A DNA stretch of 64,000 nucleotides, taken from Cinnamomum chago. Lineage: Eukaryota > Streptophyta > Magnoliopsida > Laurales > Lauraceae. This document shows positions 1-12,087 of this stretch, piece by piece. Position 1 is the first letter of the stretch; every line of letters starts with the position of its first letter. Location of the stretch: NCBI GenBank assembly GCA_038049695.1, contig CP142451.1, forward strand, positions 34,146,001-34,210,000, in the 5' to 3' direction. The notes under the pieces are model-generated. The model worked only from the letters and a program-made list of their open reading frames with translations. It did no database searches and had not been told where the DNA came from. Position numbers and translations under genes: made by a program.

Positions 1-472
1 ACTCATCACAGCAAACTTCGCGAGGTCATATCTCCCTCGATATAGCTCCGATTTATACAATCTTTTACTCCACGGATATCTACTCGAAAAGAGCTTTCCA
101 ACGGTACGTAGATTACACTAATCCGACACTCGAGTTGAAAGTTATGACCATTTCAAGTTGCTGCCCCTGAAAATTCCGAGAATAATGGTGCAATTAAAAG
201 AACTTCCATGTTGGCATGCTATGGGGTGAGTGGGACCCATGTTGGACGTCCAAGGCATGTTTGGAGTCTTGCTTTGCTTTCTTATTTAAGTCTCTTCCCA
301 TATTTGGCACGCTTTCTTACTTGCAACTCCGGTTTGTCATGCTTTGTGAGATTTCTTCCACTTTAGCTTTGAATTTCGCTCCTTGCATCTGTAGTACCTA
401 CAAACAATAAAATAACATAATTAACCAAGTCCTCATTAAGGGGCCTAAAATGTATCTTTTAGGCTCTCATCA
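1..472 (-). mobile_element. Athila-like LTR, outer part
   Basis: The reverse complement matches about the first 470 bp of the LTRs starting at 24564 and 31325 (subfamily opening TGATGAGAGCC). The LTR terminus lies at 472, directly against LINE coding sequence, so an Athila-like Ty3/Gypsy element or solo LTR sits in the LINE in minus orientation. The rest is outside the window, so its completeness and target duplication cannot be judged. Confidence 0.85.
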
Positions 473-1820
473 GGCCCCTCGGTTATGGCTGCTCAAAACA
501 CCTCCCTCACAAGAATCCCCTCCCCAACAGAGATTCGAGAGGCAGTTTTCGGTTTAAAGAAAGCACAATTCGCCTGGTCCAGATGGATTTTCTGGTGTCT
601 TTTTTACCAGTTGCTGGGATATTGTGGGAAAAGATGTCGTCCAAGCTGTAACCCACTTCTTCTCCTCAGGTAGGTTACTTAGAGCTACAAATGCCTTCTT
701 CATCACTGTCCTCCCCAAAGCTCAATCTCCTGTCTCCTTCAATGATTTTCGGCCTATTAGCCTACTAAACTTTGCCAAAATCTTGGCTAAAAGACTCCAA
801 AATCCTTCCTCATCTCATTTCAAATCATCAGTCTGCTTTTGTGAAAGGTAGGTCCATCCATCACCATATAGCCCTGGCCCATGAGCTCTTCCAAAAGCTA
901 AAATCTAGAAGTTCTTCAATTTCTCCCAGCAGTGGATCAACGTCATCACATAATTGGTCTGTACCAGTCGAGCTCAGTCTTGGTCAACAAAAGTCCTTCT
1001 GGCTTCTTCTCCTCTTCCTGTGGCTTGCAACAAGGTTGTCCTGTTTCCCCTTACCTTTTCATTTTAGTTGAGGAGATCCTAAGCCTCAAGATTGAAAGAT
1101 TAAGGCTAGAGGGTTCAATCTCCTCAGTCCCCTTTTCTCCCTGCCATTTGCTATATGCAGACGACATTTTGATCTTTCTCGAAGCGCATAAGAGAGGCCT
1201 GAGAAGATTGTCAGAGTTGCTTAATCTTTACCAAGATTCTTCAGTGCAGGTTTTCAACTTCCTCAAAAGTCAGATGTTTCTTGGCAAATGTGCTGCTAGT
1301 AGAATTCAAATGGTTAAAGGCTTGTTTCAGATTAGCCAAACAGCTCTCCCTTCTACCTATCTGGGAGTTCCTTTGTTCTTAGGCTGTGTTCGTCACTCCT
1401 TCTTCAAAAGGATAGTTGACACCATTAGATCGAGACTGGCAGGCTGGAAGTCCAAACTTCTCTCTTTTGCTAGCAGGCTCATTCTGGTTAAGCACGTTCT
1501 CAGCTCCATTCCAATCCATATCTCTTTGATCATTCCTCTCCCTTCCAAAACATGCCTTCCAATTGAGAGGCTGATGAAGAATTTTCTATGGTTCTCCGAT
1601 CCAAATCATCTTAGCAGCAATCTTGTTAGATGGGATGCTATTTGTCTGCCAAAGTCTGAGGGCGTCCTTGGGTTAAGACGTTTAAAAGAGCTTAATGATG
1701 CTTGTTTTCTTAAGTTGGCTTGGTCAATTGCCACAGGGTCCTCTCTTTGGGCTGAATGGTTGAGTCAGAAACTGTAGAGCTAGCTCCTTGTGGCACCCCA
1801 ATAATCCTAGGAACGACTCC
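473..1820 (+). pseudogene. LINE (plant L1) reverse transcriptase remnant
   Basis: Remains of the ORF2 reverse transcriptase of a plant L1-type LINE, which copies its RNA at nicked target DNA. Recognisable blocks in order are an EIREAVFGLKK region near 533, FRPISLLN at 747-770, GLQQGCPVSPYLF from about 1022, the catalytic YADD at 1154-1165, and TYLGVPL near 1345, running to LWAEWLSQ near 1746. The longest open stretch is 932-1777 (281 codons). The reading frame shifts between the early blocks. The palm segment holding motif A (first catalytic Asp) is missing between about 905 and 930, so the enzyme is dead. It is cut by an LTR on the left (472) and by a MULE-like insertion at 1821; the coding sequence resumes at 2833. 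Confidence 0.9.
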
Positions 1821-2832
1821 ATGGTTTAAAATTACGGTATCAGTCGCGGTATCGGCCGGGACAAAAACTGATTTAATATCGGTATCGGTCGCGGTTGTCG
1901 GTCCATCGTGGTTGTCGCGGTGTGAAAATTTTTTTAATAAAAAAAAATTCGCAAAAATATCCAAAAAATCTAGAATATTAGAAAATGCTGGAAAACAATG
2001 TTTTTTTTTTTTTTTCATTAGTAACAACAATAAGACAAAATATTGGTCACCTTAAGTTATTAGTTTTGTCTGTGTTGCATTTCACTGTCTTCTCTAATAT
2101 TTCATATAATCCAACTATTATTTTGGTTCATGGTGAATTTATTAGTATAAAATATAAGAAAATAAAGATAATATAAAAATTATCTATACACCATTAATAA
2201 GCTATTAGCTAGTATTTACTATTTAGTATCATAAATACTTCTATAATTATTTTTTTTAAAGTAGAAGATTTAACAAAAATCATTTTTCTACACTCAAAAT
2301 CATGTTTATAAGTAGCTCTAGCATGAGAGTGTGTAGATCTATGTTAAGAACACAACACAAAGCCAAAAATGACATGCCAATGATCTTTTCATTCATTTCT
2401 ATGCTTTATTTAAAAATAAAAAAAATAAAAAATACATAATAGTAAAAATAAGGGAGTTAAGTTGATTTTCTCTTACTAAATAAAATGATTTCTTCAAGAA
2501 ATAGTGTTGGAATTTGGAAATATGTAAGAGAATGAGCTATTGAAACATGGTTGCTCTAAGGAGATGAGGGGAGAGGAGAAGAAAATGGGGGAATGGGGAA
2601 AAAGTTACAAAAAATTAGGGTTTTTTACCATTACTCCATCTCGGCCGATATTTTCAAAATATCGGTCGAGATATTGGTCAAACTGATATTTTGACCATAT
2701 AGGCCGAGATTGACCAATATTTTAGCGATATTTTGCCTAACTCGGTATCACGGCAAAATATCGTCGCGGTATGGGCCGATAGCGGTTCATATCGACTGAT
2801 TTGAACTGGTATCGGCCGAGATTTTAAACCAT
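1821..2832. mobile_element. MULE-like non-autonomous DNA transposon inside the LINE
   Basis: A 1012-bp insertion in the LINE with perfect 12-bp terminal inverted repeats ATGGTTTAAAAT / ATTTTAAACCAT. The subterminal zones are rich in CGGTATCGGCCG-type words in both orientations. It is flanked by a degenerate 10-bp target duplication: GAACGACTCC at 1811-1820 and GAATGGCTCT at 2833-2842 (GAATGACTCT in the other two copies). A 9-11 bp duplication is typical of Mutator-like elements. No transposase is visible; the interior is AT-rich. Only the part from about 2065 on occurs in the other two tandem units. Superfamily assignment rests on duplication length only. Confidence 0.7.
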
Positions 2833-3723
2833 GAATGGCTCTACTATTTGGAAAAAGATCAGATCTCTCTCCCCCTCTCTTCAGACTAATAGCTCCTGGG
2901 TTGTTGGTAATGGTAAGTCCATCTGTATTTGGTTTGATAATTGGATCAATAAGGACTCAATTGCTTCCAAGTTCCCTCTCATTCAGTTCTTGGAGACAGA
3001 TTTGGTGGCAGACATAATTGCTAATAATGCCTGGCTCATCCCTTCCTCTCTTCTGGCAGCCTTGCAGGAGTTTCTTCAGCTTTCAACTAGCCAAATCCTG
3101 ATTAGTGAAGTCCCTGACACCCTTGTTTGGAATGGTAATTCTTCAGACAGCCTCTCTCTCTCTCTCCGATGCTTGGAATCATCTCAGATCTAAGGCTCCT
3201 GTCAAAAGCCGGTCTGGTCTGATATGGAACCAATTTGTCAACCCAAGACTAGCCTGTTTTCTCTTGGCGCCTAATGCATAGGAAAACTCCAACTGAAAAT
3301 TGGGCGAAGCACATGGGCTGCTCTTTGGCTTCTAGATGTCAAAACTGTTTTTGTGAAGAAGAAGATGATCTCCACCTATTATTCTCCTGCACTTTGGCCC
3401 ATCAGTTCTGGAGCTGGTTACTTCTCCCCTGTGGAGCCAATTTTCTCCCCAGTCAGATAATGTCAGCTCCCACCATTTGGTATTTCTTTGCCAAAGACAG
3501 AGATGCCTCTACGAGAAAAGGTACTGCTGCAATTCTATTCCACGCCATCTCAGTGCTTTGGACTCTCCGGAATGATTCTAAGCGTCACAACAGGAAGCCT
3601 TCTCTGGAGAGAGCCAAGAAGATTTTTTTGGATCATTTGAAGGATTTAGTTACTTGTCAATCAGGAAGTAAACATCCTCTTCCCTCCCACCCCATTCTGC
3701 TGTTCATGGGAGTGATTTGCTAA
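2833..3723 (+). pseudogene. LINE ORF2 C-terminal part with zf-RVT domain
   Basis: Continuation of the LINE ORF2 after the MULE insertion. The first open stretch (2831-3193) reads STIWKKIRSL...WVVGNGKSICIWFDNW, the connection region usual in plant L1 ORF2. The second (3274-3723, 149 codons) is the reverse-transcriptase zinc-binding domain (zf-RVT type), with CQNCFCEEEDDLHLLFSC and HQFWSWLLLP. The two stretches are in different frames, with a stop just before the second, so it is not translatable as one protein. It ends at FMGVIC-stop at 3723, followed by the LINE 3' UTR. Confidence 0.9.
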
Positions 3724-4614
3724 TGCTGAAGCCTCCCCTCTGTTTCGTTTCTGTGTTTTTGGTTGTCTGGGTTTGGCCTTGATGCTGGTTTTGAAGCTTC
3801 CCTCCCCTTCTTTGTCAGTGAAGTGGAGTTCTGTCTGCTGATTGTGCTGCGTTTTGGTTTCCCTGTTTTTGGTGGCTTTCGTGTTGTCCGGTGCTGTGGG
3901 GAGCTGAGTTCTGTAGTTCGCTGTCCTGCTTTGTGGTGTTGTGCTGTGCCTTGCTTTGCTCTCTGTGCTGTGCAGTGGTTTTGAAGCTTCATAGTGCTGG
4001 TGGTTCTGTGCTTTGCAGGGATGTGCTTAGCTTTGCTTAGTGGTGGAGTTCCCTCTGGGCAATGTTTTGCTGAGCATTTTTGCTTTCTCTGTGCTGTTTT
4101 GTGTAGCTGTTTTGGCTCTTTTGCCTTTTTGGGAAGGCAATTTTTTGGGCGTGCAGGTGCAGTGGTGTGCTGTGTTTCTGGTTTTCTGGGTAGGGCCTTG
4201 CTGCCATTTTGAAGCTTCCCTTTCCTCCTCCTTCAGTGCATGTGCAGTGCTTTGTGTGTGCTATGCTTCGTGTGATTCGTGGTGAAGAGCGGTGCCATGC
4301 AATGATTCTCTCTGTGCAGTGAAGTGGATTTGATGCTTCAATGTGCTGGTTGTGCTGTGCTTTGCTGACAAGTGCAATGCTATGCATAACAGTGGTGTTC
4401 TCTCTATGCAGTGAAGTGCTGTGTTTTTATGCTTTCTCTGTGCTGTTTTGTGCTGTGCTTTGCTGTGCGCAGTGCTAGGTGGTGAACTGGTGTTTTCCTT
4501 TTTCCTGTCTCCCATGTACAGGTAGCTCTCCTTTTGTTTTCTGTTTGGCACTTTTGCTACTTTGGGATGGTTTTTTTTGTAAACCTCGTTGGGATTATTG
4601 CTTTAATAATCCAA
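3724..4614 (+). mobile_element. LINE 3' UTR, G/T-rich
   Basis: About 890 bp of strongly strand-biased G/T-rich sequence after the LINE stop codon, built of drifting words such as GTGCTGTGCTTTGC. The phrase TTTGAAGCTTC recurs near 3790, 3980 and 4208. The bias gives spurious open frames on both strands. It runs to TTTTTTTTGTAAACCTCGTTGGG near 4570, where a Copia LTR begins soon after. Homologues lie at 23770-24558 and 53715-54606. Confidence 0.7.
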
Positions 4615-5165
4615 TGAGAAAATCAAGAAATCTCCGAGAGTATCCAAAAATCATTTTGGAAAGTCTAAAGGTCAAAGGTCATCTAGAAAAGCTATAGGTC
4701 ATGGTTTTTATTGTTGTCTTGATTTATGTAAAGTCATGTCTTTTGAAAGTGTCCCTTAGTAGTCTATATAAGGTTATGTAGTAGTTGTTTTCTAAGTGTG
4801 AAGAAATTATGTGAAGCAAGAGTGTGTGTGGAGGTCTTGGAGATTGTCTATTGTTATCTTAAGGTTTGATTTATATAAAAGTCTTTTGTTCATTTGATTT
4901 AGAGCAGGGGCTCTGTACGGCCCTTTGGCCGTAGAACCCCACATACACAAGCACACATATTCCATCATGTTCGCTACAAAGAAGTTTCGGTAGAGCGATT
5001 TATGTTTTCACTGTAACTTCAGTACTTTGTTCTGTTAATCTGAGTACACAGAACTTAAACATGAGTATTTGTTGAAGGCAGCCTTAGTATGCACAGAATA
5101 TGAATTTTAGTTCCAGCAATGTTGTAGCAGAAGAAGCCATCTTCCATCAAATTGGTATCAGAGTT
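4615..5165 (+). mobile_element. Copia LTR with tRNA-iMet primer site
   Basis: A TG...CA-bounded segment (4615-5149) is followed at once by a primer-site match to initiator-Met tRNA (TGGTATCAGAG at 5153-5163), the hallmark of a Ty1/Copia 5' LTR. A 7-bp hairpin TACGGCC-CTTT-GGCCGTA lies near 4916. No gag or pol follows, so only the LTR and leader are left. The left border is approximate because the flank has an inverted repeat (TTGGGATTATT...AATAATCC). Equivalent segments lie in units 2 and 3. Confidence 0.65.
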
Positions 5166-5293
5166 CATATTTTCATCAGCCTTTCCTGTCTGGTTTTCCC
5201 TTCTTTTTTTTGGGGCCTTATGCCCTGGTCCCTCTCTTCTCTTAATACAAATTTACCTTAAAGCAAAAAGCAAAAAAAAGAAAAGAAAAAGAA
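5166..5293 (+). mobile_element. LINE-like 3' end with poly(A)
   Basis: The sequence after the Copia primer site runs through a T-tract, GGGGCCTTATGCCCTGGTCC and CTTAATACAAATTTACC into an A-rich tail (5263-5293), the usual look of a plant LINE 3' terminus. The simplest reading is that it is the true end of the LINE above, whose 3' UTR was split by the Copia piece. A second LINE end is the alternative. Confidence 0.5.
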
Positions 5294-7763
5294 GTATTGA
5301 TCCTAAATTCAAACTGATTTGCACACTAGTCCCCATGTGATATTATCAAATGAGTTTATGCAGTATATTTATATATAGGGTGAATGATAATCACCTTTGA
5401 ACTAAATATTATGCAAAATATAACTCTAGAAACCATTCGAATTTAATCTGATGGAGATTATTATACATATTAGTTTTAAGTTAGGATAAGTGTTAATTCA
5501 TGGGTGTGAGGGAGTTGGAATTGTTAATTCACGTGGCGGTAAAAAGTTTACCTCTCGTGTAAGTTCACGAGTGGTACATTTTAGCTCAACATAGCCCATA
5601 TATTAAGGGCTTAAAAAAATGTTAGGATCATTTGATTGGTTGATAATTCACATCCAACATTTCTACGACCATGCTTTTGTAATTGTCATGCATGCATTCG
5701 ATTGAACTCCACTAGAAGTGATAACTATTTAAGGTAATGTTGGGTTTTTCTTGTAGCAATGATCTTGAAAACCACGGCAAATAAATCTCCATTACGGCCC
5801 GACTTTGTTAAGAGTCCATGCAACGGATCATGGTGGATCGTTGTTTTAGATTCATTACATTAGGCCTGGACCATCACATATAATTGGTGGGCCACTCATC
5901 ATTAGAATGGACCAGTTAAGAGCCCAATCAGACAATCCTCTTGATCCGGCTATACAATCGCACAATCGGACAGATCGCACGATGCATGCAGTGTACCTGG
6001 GACTTGAAGAAAATGATGTCTTTGATGGATGGCCGTTGCACCCCACCCACCAGTTCTTCACAACCTAGCCAAAGTACTTCTGTTACTTTGGCTGGGTAAA
6101 CTTGTTTTGGCATGCTAACAATAGGGCTCCAATTATATTAGAGATTATCCTTCTATCACGCTGTAAAGGAATGCTTGAACATTGGATTCACAATTCATTG
6201 AACTAAGTTTTGTTTATGATGATATAGCATTCAATATTTTCGTTAATCACATTAATTTTATTAGTGCTAACAATATGATTTATGATAAGTGAGCTTAATT
6301 TGTTGAAATAATCCAAGGATATTGATCACTATTATATGAAACTCGCGATAGAGCCCATACATCAGTCGGTGTTTAATATGATCAGGTTGGTAAAATGAGT
6401 AGTTCAAGTGAAGCCATTGTGATTATTGCTAACAATGCTATACGTTATTAAAGGATTTTACCTGAGAAAATCACCTTAGATGTGGTCACCAAAAAGACCC
6501 TCTGAGTTTTCTTCAGACGGAAGTGGTCCCTTGAGACCGCAATCATTGGTTTTTTTCTTTCGTAAAAATAGGGGCGGGTCGATATCGACCTCCGTTGGGC
6601 CTTTAAAACGCAAAAAACTCTAGTTTTCTGCTTATCTCTCTCCTCTTCTCTTCCACAAACCTATTTGGGTTTGTAAGTCAAACTAGTCTGTGAAAATCCT
6701 AGTGCCAAATAACTAGAACAGCCAGGGCGACAAACATGCGTGGGATGTAAAAGGGCCATAATACCATACCAGCATACCTTATCACACACTGATCATTCAG
6801 TCACGCATATCAACAGTTAACTGACATGTCATCTCCGAAAAAGATCATTCCCACCTCCTAAAGGTTAATGGCCCTTAGAGTCCTATTGATTGCAATGGAA
6901 CCCACACAGATTTGCACACAGGACCTGGCTATTACTCTTCAAATTACAAGTCCATAAATGATTGATGGAATAAGAAAATAACCCCCTTTTCCATTTACTA
7001 CCAATACAACTGTGACAATAACATGATTGAACATATACAAATGTCCACAACTGGGTTTTACACATGCTGCGTATTCAACCAGGCAAATCAACAAATCAAT
7101 TGAAGTGTCATTGATAAGCATTGGTTGCATGGTTCATGTACCTCAATTATAGCATGATTCGTTCTCCTCTATTGATGTGGATTAAGATGTTGTCTCCATT
7201 TGCATCATTGCTTCCCCACTTCCTAATCCTCCTGGTCATCATCTTATATTTTCTTTTTCCCATTCTTTCTCCGGTCTAAATTTGTTTACAACTTTTTTGT
7301 ATTTTGTATTTTTTTTCTATTTTATTGTAGATTTTGCGGTTGTTTTAAATGCTTAGGCATGAAATTACAGTTTTTTGGGGGATTTTTTGCCTTTTTTCAT
7401 TTTGGCATATTTGTAAATTTCTTTTTCTCAAGCCCTGATCCGTCTATTGTAACTGCCATGGGAGCTTCTTAGCTCATATTTTCTTTACTTTTCTGGCTTA
7501 ACTTGAATTCAACTAAATGTGCATACAATGAATCGAGAGATGTCAAGAAAGGAGGACCATACATTAATTTGAGTTTTAGTCCGTGCTTGTATTTGTGATT
7601 GATGATATGATTACTAATTGTAGAATCTTTTTTTTTTCTTTCGATAAAAATATTTATCAATATAAGTATATGTTTATAATTATATTTTGATACATTATTA
7701 TTATTATTATTTTTTACCGGCCTAAGCATGGGCCGTTGTTGCTAGTAGAATTATATACATACA
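5294..7763. other. Host block, left part, unit 1
   Basis: About 2.5 kb of AT-rich DNA with no convincing gene. Its left third (about 5370-5830 and 6105-6235) is a diverged copy of the DNA upstream of the MIR159-type foldback (17890-18375 and 19620-19760). The stretch 6400-7750 shows no coding signal; a T-rich segment spans about 7240-7480. The copies at 42381-44860 and 55338-57810 are nearly unchanged. The Athila-like element enters at 7764. Confidence 0.6.
5370..6235. repeat. Old duplicate of the MIR159 upstream region
   Basis: Shared stretches with 17890-19760 include the words around 'ggtgaatgataatcacc', 'taattcatgtg', 'cccaacatagc', 'cattgatcttgaaaacca' and 'gcatgctaacaataggg', all in the same order. 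The copy here lacks about 1.25 kb corresponding to 18375-19620. Divergence is clearly higher than between the tandem units, so this duplication is older. The paralogous foldback itself is not seen; LINE and Copia sequence occupies the place where it would lie. Confidence 0.65.
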
Positions 7764-9130
7764 TGATGAGAACCTAAAAGATACATTTTAGGCCCCTTAA
7801 TGAGGACTTGGTTATACCTTAGAAAGAGATTAATTAGATTAATTATGTTATTTTATTGTTTGTAGGTATTACAAATGCAAGGAGGGAAATTCATAGCTAA
7901 AATGGAAGAAATCACAAAGCATGACAAAGAATGAGTTGCAAGTAAGAAAGATTGCCAACTATGGGAGGAGACTCAAATAAGAAAGCAAAGCAAGAGTCCA
8001 AACATGCCTTGGATCTCCAACATGGGTCCCACTCATCCCATAGCATGCCAACATGGAAGGTCTTCTAATTGAACCATGATTCCCGGAATTTTCAGAGGCA
8101 GCAACTTGAAATGGTCATAACTCTCAACTCGAGTGTCGGATTCGTGAAATCTACGTACCGTTGGAAAGCTCTTTTCGAGTAGATATCCGTGGAGTCCAAG
8201 ATTGTGTAAATCGGAGCTATATTGAGAGAGATATGACCTCGCGAAGTTCGCTGTGATGACCAGTGGGCCCGGACCCGACGGGAATCCATCTCCTACCCGA
8301 ATTAAAGATCCTTTTTCACCCCAAAACTTATATATAGGAGCCCTAACTCGTTTTTGGAGAGATTCACATCTGGGGAGAAGGTCTGAAGAAGGTTTTGGAG
8401 CTTTTGGGAGCGTAGCCATGGCGATTTCATCAGAGATTCTTTGCCAATCATCTTCCATGCGTAACTAATTCCTCATCTTTGGGTTGCGATGAAGCCCTAA
8501 CCTTTTGTTTATGGTGATGTATAGGTTTAGGGTTTATTTTAAACGCTTTTGATTATATGACAAGATGCTAATCCATTGAATGGATTTTATGAATGCTATA
8601 TTTCTTTCTTTGGTATTTTAATCTTGTAGATTTGAATACTAAGTCATATAATGATGCTTGAATGAATGTGCTTGTTAGATTTAGGATAATCTATGCCATA
8701 GAGATAGGTTATGCCCTGATTTACACCCACATCCTTTATTTATTGACTCTGAAGGTTTGTAACCAAGACGAGTCTCTGTAGCGTTGACAGTAAAACCCGA
8801 GACCTATACTTGCCATTGTGTGAGGTTAGAGTGGATTCGTGCCCTTAGATCTTTTCTCTGATTGAATCAAAGTTTTCTTTAATTTGTTAATTTAGAAATT
8901 GTTAATTTAGAATTTACAAACCAATCAGCCCATTACTTCGTTTTCTAATAGGATTAGTTTAATAATCAGAACTTTATTTTCCAATAGAATTAGTTTAGGA
9001 ATTTAGGAAACAGCGCAACTTAGCCCTTTTGTCTCAGTGGATACGATACTCGGTTAACATCTCTACTTTTACAAGCGGAGATAATAGCGGAGAATAATTT
9101 ATAATTGCAACCCTATTCTAGGATTGACCA
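7764..9130 (+). repeat. 5' LTR of the unit-1 Athila-like element
   Basis: 1367 bp, starting TGATGAGAACC and ending GGATTGACCA; nearly identical to 13578-14944. It belongs to subfamily A (GAGAACC) as opposed to the GAGAGCC subfamily of the unit-2 composite. Confidence 0.92.
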
Positions 9131-9136
9131 TAATTT

Positions 9137-9154
9137 TGGCGCCGTTGCCGGGGA
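9137..9154 (+). promoter_or_regulatory. Primer binding site (tRNA-Asp)
   Basis: TGGCGCCGTTGCCGGGGA is complementary to the 3' end of plant tRNA-Asp including CCA. It lies six bases after the LTR, as usual in Athila-type elements. It primes minus-strand DNA synthesis. Confidence 0.85.
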
Positions 9155-9302
9155 CAATTAGCACGGTTGTTTGTTTCTTTTAATTCTGATTTTAGTTTAG
9201 TTTATTTATTTTAATTTATTTTATTTTGCCTTTTTAGCTTTATTCACATTGTTTATTATCCTTACTGCAGGGCTTTGATTTTAACACAGATTTCTAGAAT
9301 TT

Positions 9303-12087
9303 GTGCAGGGATCTAAGAGAGTTCACAAAGGACAAAGTTTTACTCAAAAGAAATCTCTCTTCTCCTCCCAAGTGCACTGTAAGCCTAGACTTTCTGATTC
9401 TTTTCATTTAATTGCAGTAAATTTTTTTGTGTGCATGCTTGGTCGTCGCTCTTGTCACCCAGATTTGATTTCTCTAGACCAAAATTTAGAGCGAGCCCTT
9501 AGACAAATTAGATCATCTAAACACCCTTCTGTTGTCTCACACACAAATTCATTAATGGCTGAAGAAAGAAAAGAGGATGAGGGTCTTGAGGCTCCACCTC
9601 TCCGACCCTTGAAGGAGCACTATACTCCTTCAGAATACGCGTCACCATCGTGTATTCAGCTGCCTACTGTACAGGCAGCTCAATATGAGATCAAGCCCAG
9701 CACAATAAATCTGATTCCTTCTTTCTATGGCTTGAACAATGAGGACCCATACAATCATATTGATGAGTTCTTGGTTATTTGCTCCACAGTGCGGATAAAC
9801 AATTTCAGTAATGAGGCCTTGAAAATGTTTCTCTTTCCATTTTCGTTGAAGGACAAAGCCAAGTATTGGCTGAGTACCTTACCTGCAAACTCCATCACTT
9901 CTTGGGCCCAATTACAACAAAAATTCTTAGATAAATATTTCTCTGTGGGTAAAACAAATCAGTACAGGAGATCTATCACATCCTTTGTCCAAACTGATAA
10001 CGAACAATTTCATGAGGCATGGGATAGATTCAAGGATCTCATTAGAAAATGTCCTCATCACCAAATTGCCAAGTGGCAATTGATTCAGTTCTTTTATGAT
10101 GGGTTGTCTCCTGAATGGCGAAACATGGTAATCACCGCCAGTGGGGGATCAATTATGCTGAAAAATGAGAATGAGGCATGGGAGCTTTTTGAGAATATGA
10201 GTGAGACCTTTCAGCACCATGCTTCCACTGCTAGATTAGAGAGGCCGGCAGCCTCTAATTTGCAAAAACCTAGAGGTGTGTTTGAAATTCAACCATCTAA
10301 TGAACTCACCACTCAGGTGGCTGCCTTGACCCAAAAATTGGATCAGCTATTATTTGTGGGTCAAACTCTCCAATCCCCACCCTCTCAAGGTGGTTGTGCT
10401 TTGTGCTCTAGTCCCGCTCATTTTGTGGGCAATTGTCCTGCAGCACCCCCAATTTCCTGAGTTTGTGCAAGAGCAAGTGAATGCTGCACAGGGGTTCTCC
10501 AAACCGGGTAATGATCCATTTTCGAATACTTTTAACCCGGGATGGCGCAATCACCCCAACTTTTCATGGAAGTCGCCCGGTCAAGGCACTTCATTCTCTC
10601 AACCGGGAAATGGGCCAAATTTTCAATACAATCATGCGGCCTATCGTTCCCAACAATCCTACCAGCAACCCAACCCTCAACCACCTCAAAGAACACCATC
10701 ATTTGAGGAGACAGTGTTGCAAGAGCTCAAAGAGCTCAAAGCAACCACTCAGCTGGTCCATTCCCACTCTCAATCCATAGCTAAGATAGAGGTCCAGATT
10801 GGGCAAATAGCTAATACTCTTAACAAAAGAGAGGAGGGACGCTTGCCTAGCCAACCCACAGTTAACCCTAAGAATTCTTTTGATGTGGGTAGTTGCTCGC
10901 AACATAATGATACCTATCATGAGCAAGTGAAAATGGTTGTCACATTACGAAATGGGCGCGAGGTTGAGACTAGGCCCGAGGAGCCTAAGCAAGATGTGAG
11001 AGAGACCACAGCCAATCCCAAGAGCTCTCGGGTTGACATGATTTCTAAGGGAAATGAGGCACCCCCATATGTGCCTAAAGTCCCTTTTCCCACTTGCCTT
11101 GACACACCCTCTCCCTTTAGTAAAAAGAAAGCAACCATGGATGAAATGGTGGAGGTGTTTAAACAAGTAAAGATTAACCTGCCTTTGCTAGATGCTATCA
11201 AGCAGGTCCCTTCTTATGCTAAATTTCTAAAAGATTTGTGCACTCAAAAACGCAAATCTAAATCTCATGTGCCAAAGAAGGTTTTACTTACCGAGCAGGT
11301 GAGCTCAATTCTCCATAATGACACTCCTCCCAAGCTGAAAGATCCTGGCACTCCCACCATTACGTGCACAATTGGGAGTCACGTTATTGATCATGCATTG
11401 TTGGATCTGGGAGCGAGTGTCAATCTCTTGCCTTACTCGGTGTATGAGCAGATTGGGTTAGGGGACTTAAAGCCCACTCCGGTTACCTTGCAACTTGCTG
11501 ATAGGTCTGTTAGGGTACCCCGGGGAATAATTGAGGATGTTCTGGTCAAGGTCGATAAGTTCTTTTTCCCTGTCGATTTCATCGTCCTTGACACTGAACC
11601 AGTGCAAAACTCACGGAAGCACACTACTGTCATTCTTGCACGGCCCTTTTTGGCCACGGCCAATGCGAACATTAATTGCCGAACCGGAGTTATGGATGTT
11701 TCCTTCGGGAATATGAAAGTGAGGCTGAATGCTTTTAGGGCCTCTCATCAACCTTCAGACCAAGATGAAAGCTTTGCAGTCAATGTTGTTGATGAGCTTG
11801 TAGAAAACACTCTTCACCCTAGGGATACTTTGCCAGCTGTCATTGCTCCTGATCTGTCTGACGGTCAGGAAGCTCAAATTTTGGAGGTGTTGGAAATGCA
11901 CAAGAGTGCACTCGGCTGTTCAATTGCCGAGTTAAAATATATTGATTCCTCTATTTGCATATCCCGTCTTCCTTGCATTGCTGATTTTACACTTTCTCGA
12001 GATATGCAGAGATTTTTAGATCCTAACCTGGAGGAGGTAGACATAAAGGAAGTGTTGAGTCATGTTTTTAGTGCTCTTTACTTGTAG
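9303..12087 (+). pseudogene. Athila-like gag-protease region
   Basis: Gag of the retrotransposon-gag (PF03732) type: the conserved block with FYGLNNEDPYNHIDEF, LFPFSLKDKAKYWL, and FHEAWDRFKDL then CPHHQIAKW is followed by a CX2CX4HX4C zinc knuckle near 10397. Next come a NPGWRNHPNFSW motif typical of Athila, a poorly conserved linker, and an aspartic protease with LLDLGASVNLLP near 11400, LQLADRSV and a RPFLATANANI block. Gag would package the RNA and the protease would mature it. Two overlapping open stretches cover the region; about one break is suggested. Coding sequence ends near 12087 without any polymerase domain. Confidence 0.85.

Noticed and set aside
932-1777. Intact reverse transcriptase gene
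   Set aside because: The 281-codon frame lacks the N-terminal part and palm motif A and is cut by a transposon; it is a LINE remnant.
3763-4551. Several short open frames on both strands of the LINE 3' UTR, repeated in all three units
   Set aside because: They arise from the G/T-biased, stop-poor composition, overlap on opposite strands and have no domain or conserved codon pattern.
6577-6590. 14-bp palindrome GGTCGATATCGACC
   Set aside because: Single occurrence per unit with no other signal around it; could be a binding site but nothing supports it.
6600-6680. TTTAAAA word followed by a CT-rich stretch, looking like a gene start on the plus strand
   Set aside because: No open frame, splice pattern or conserved downstream coding sequence follows.
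9137-9154. tRNA gene
   Set aside because: Only the complement of a tRNA 3' end is present; it is a primer site next to an LTR. The same holds for 25929, 40084 and the iMet-type sites.
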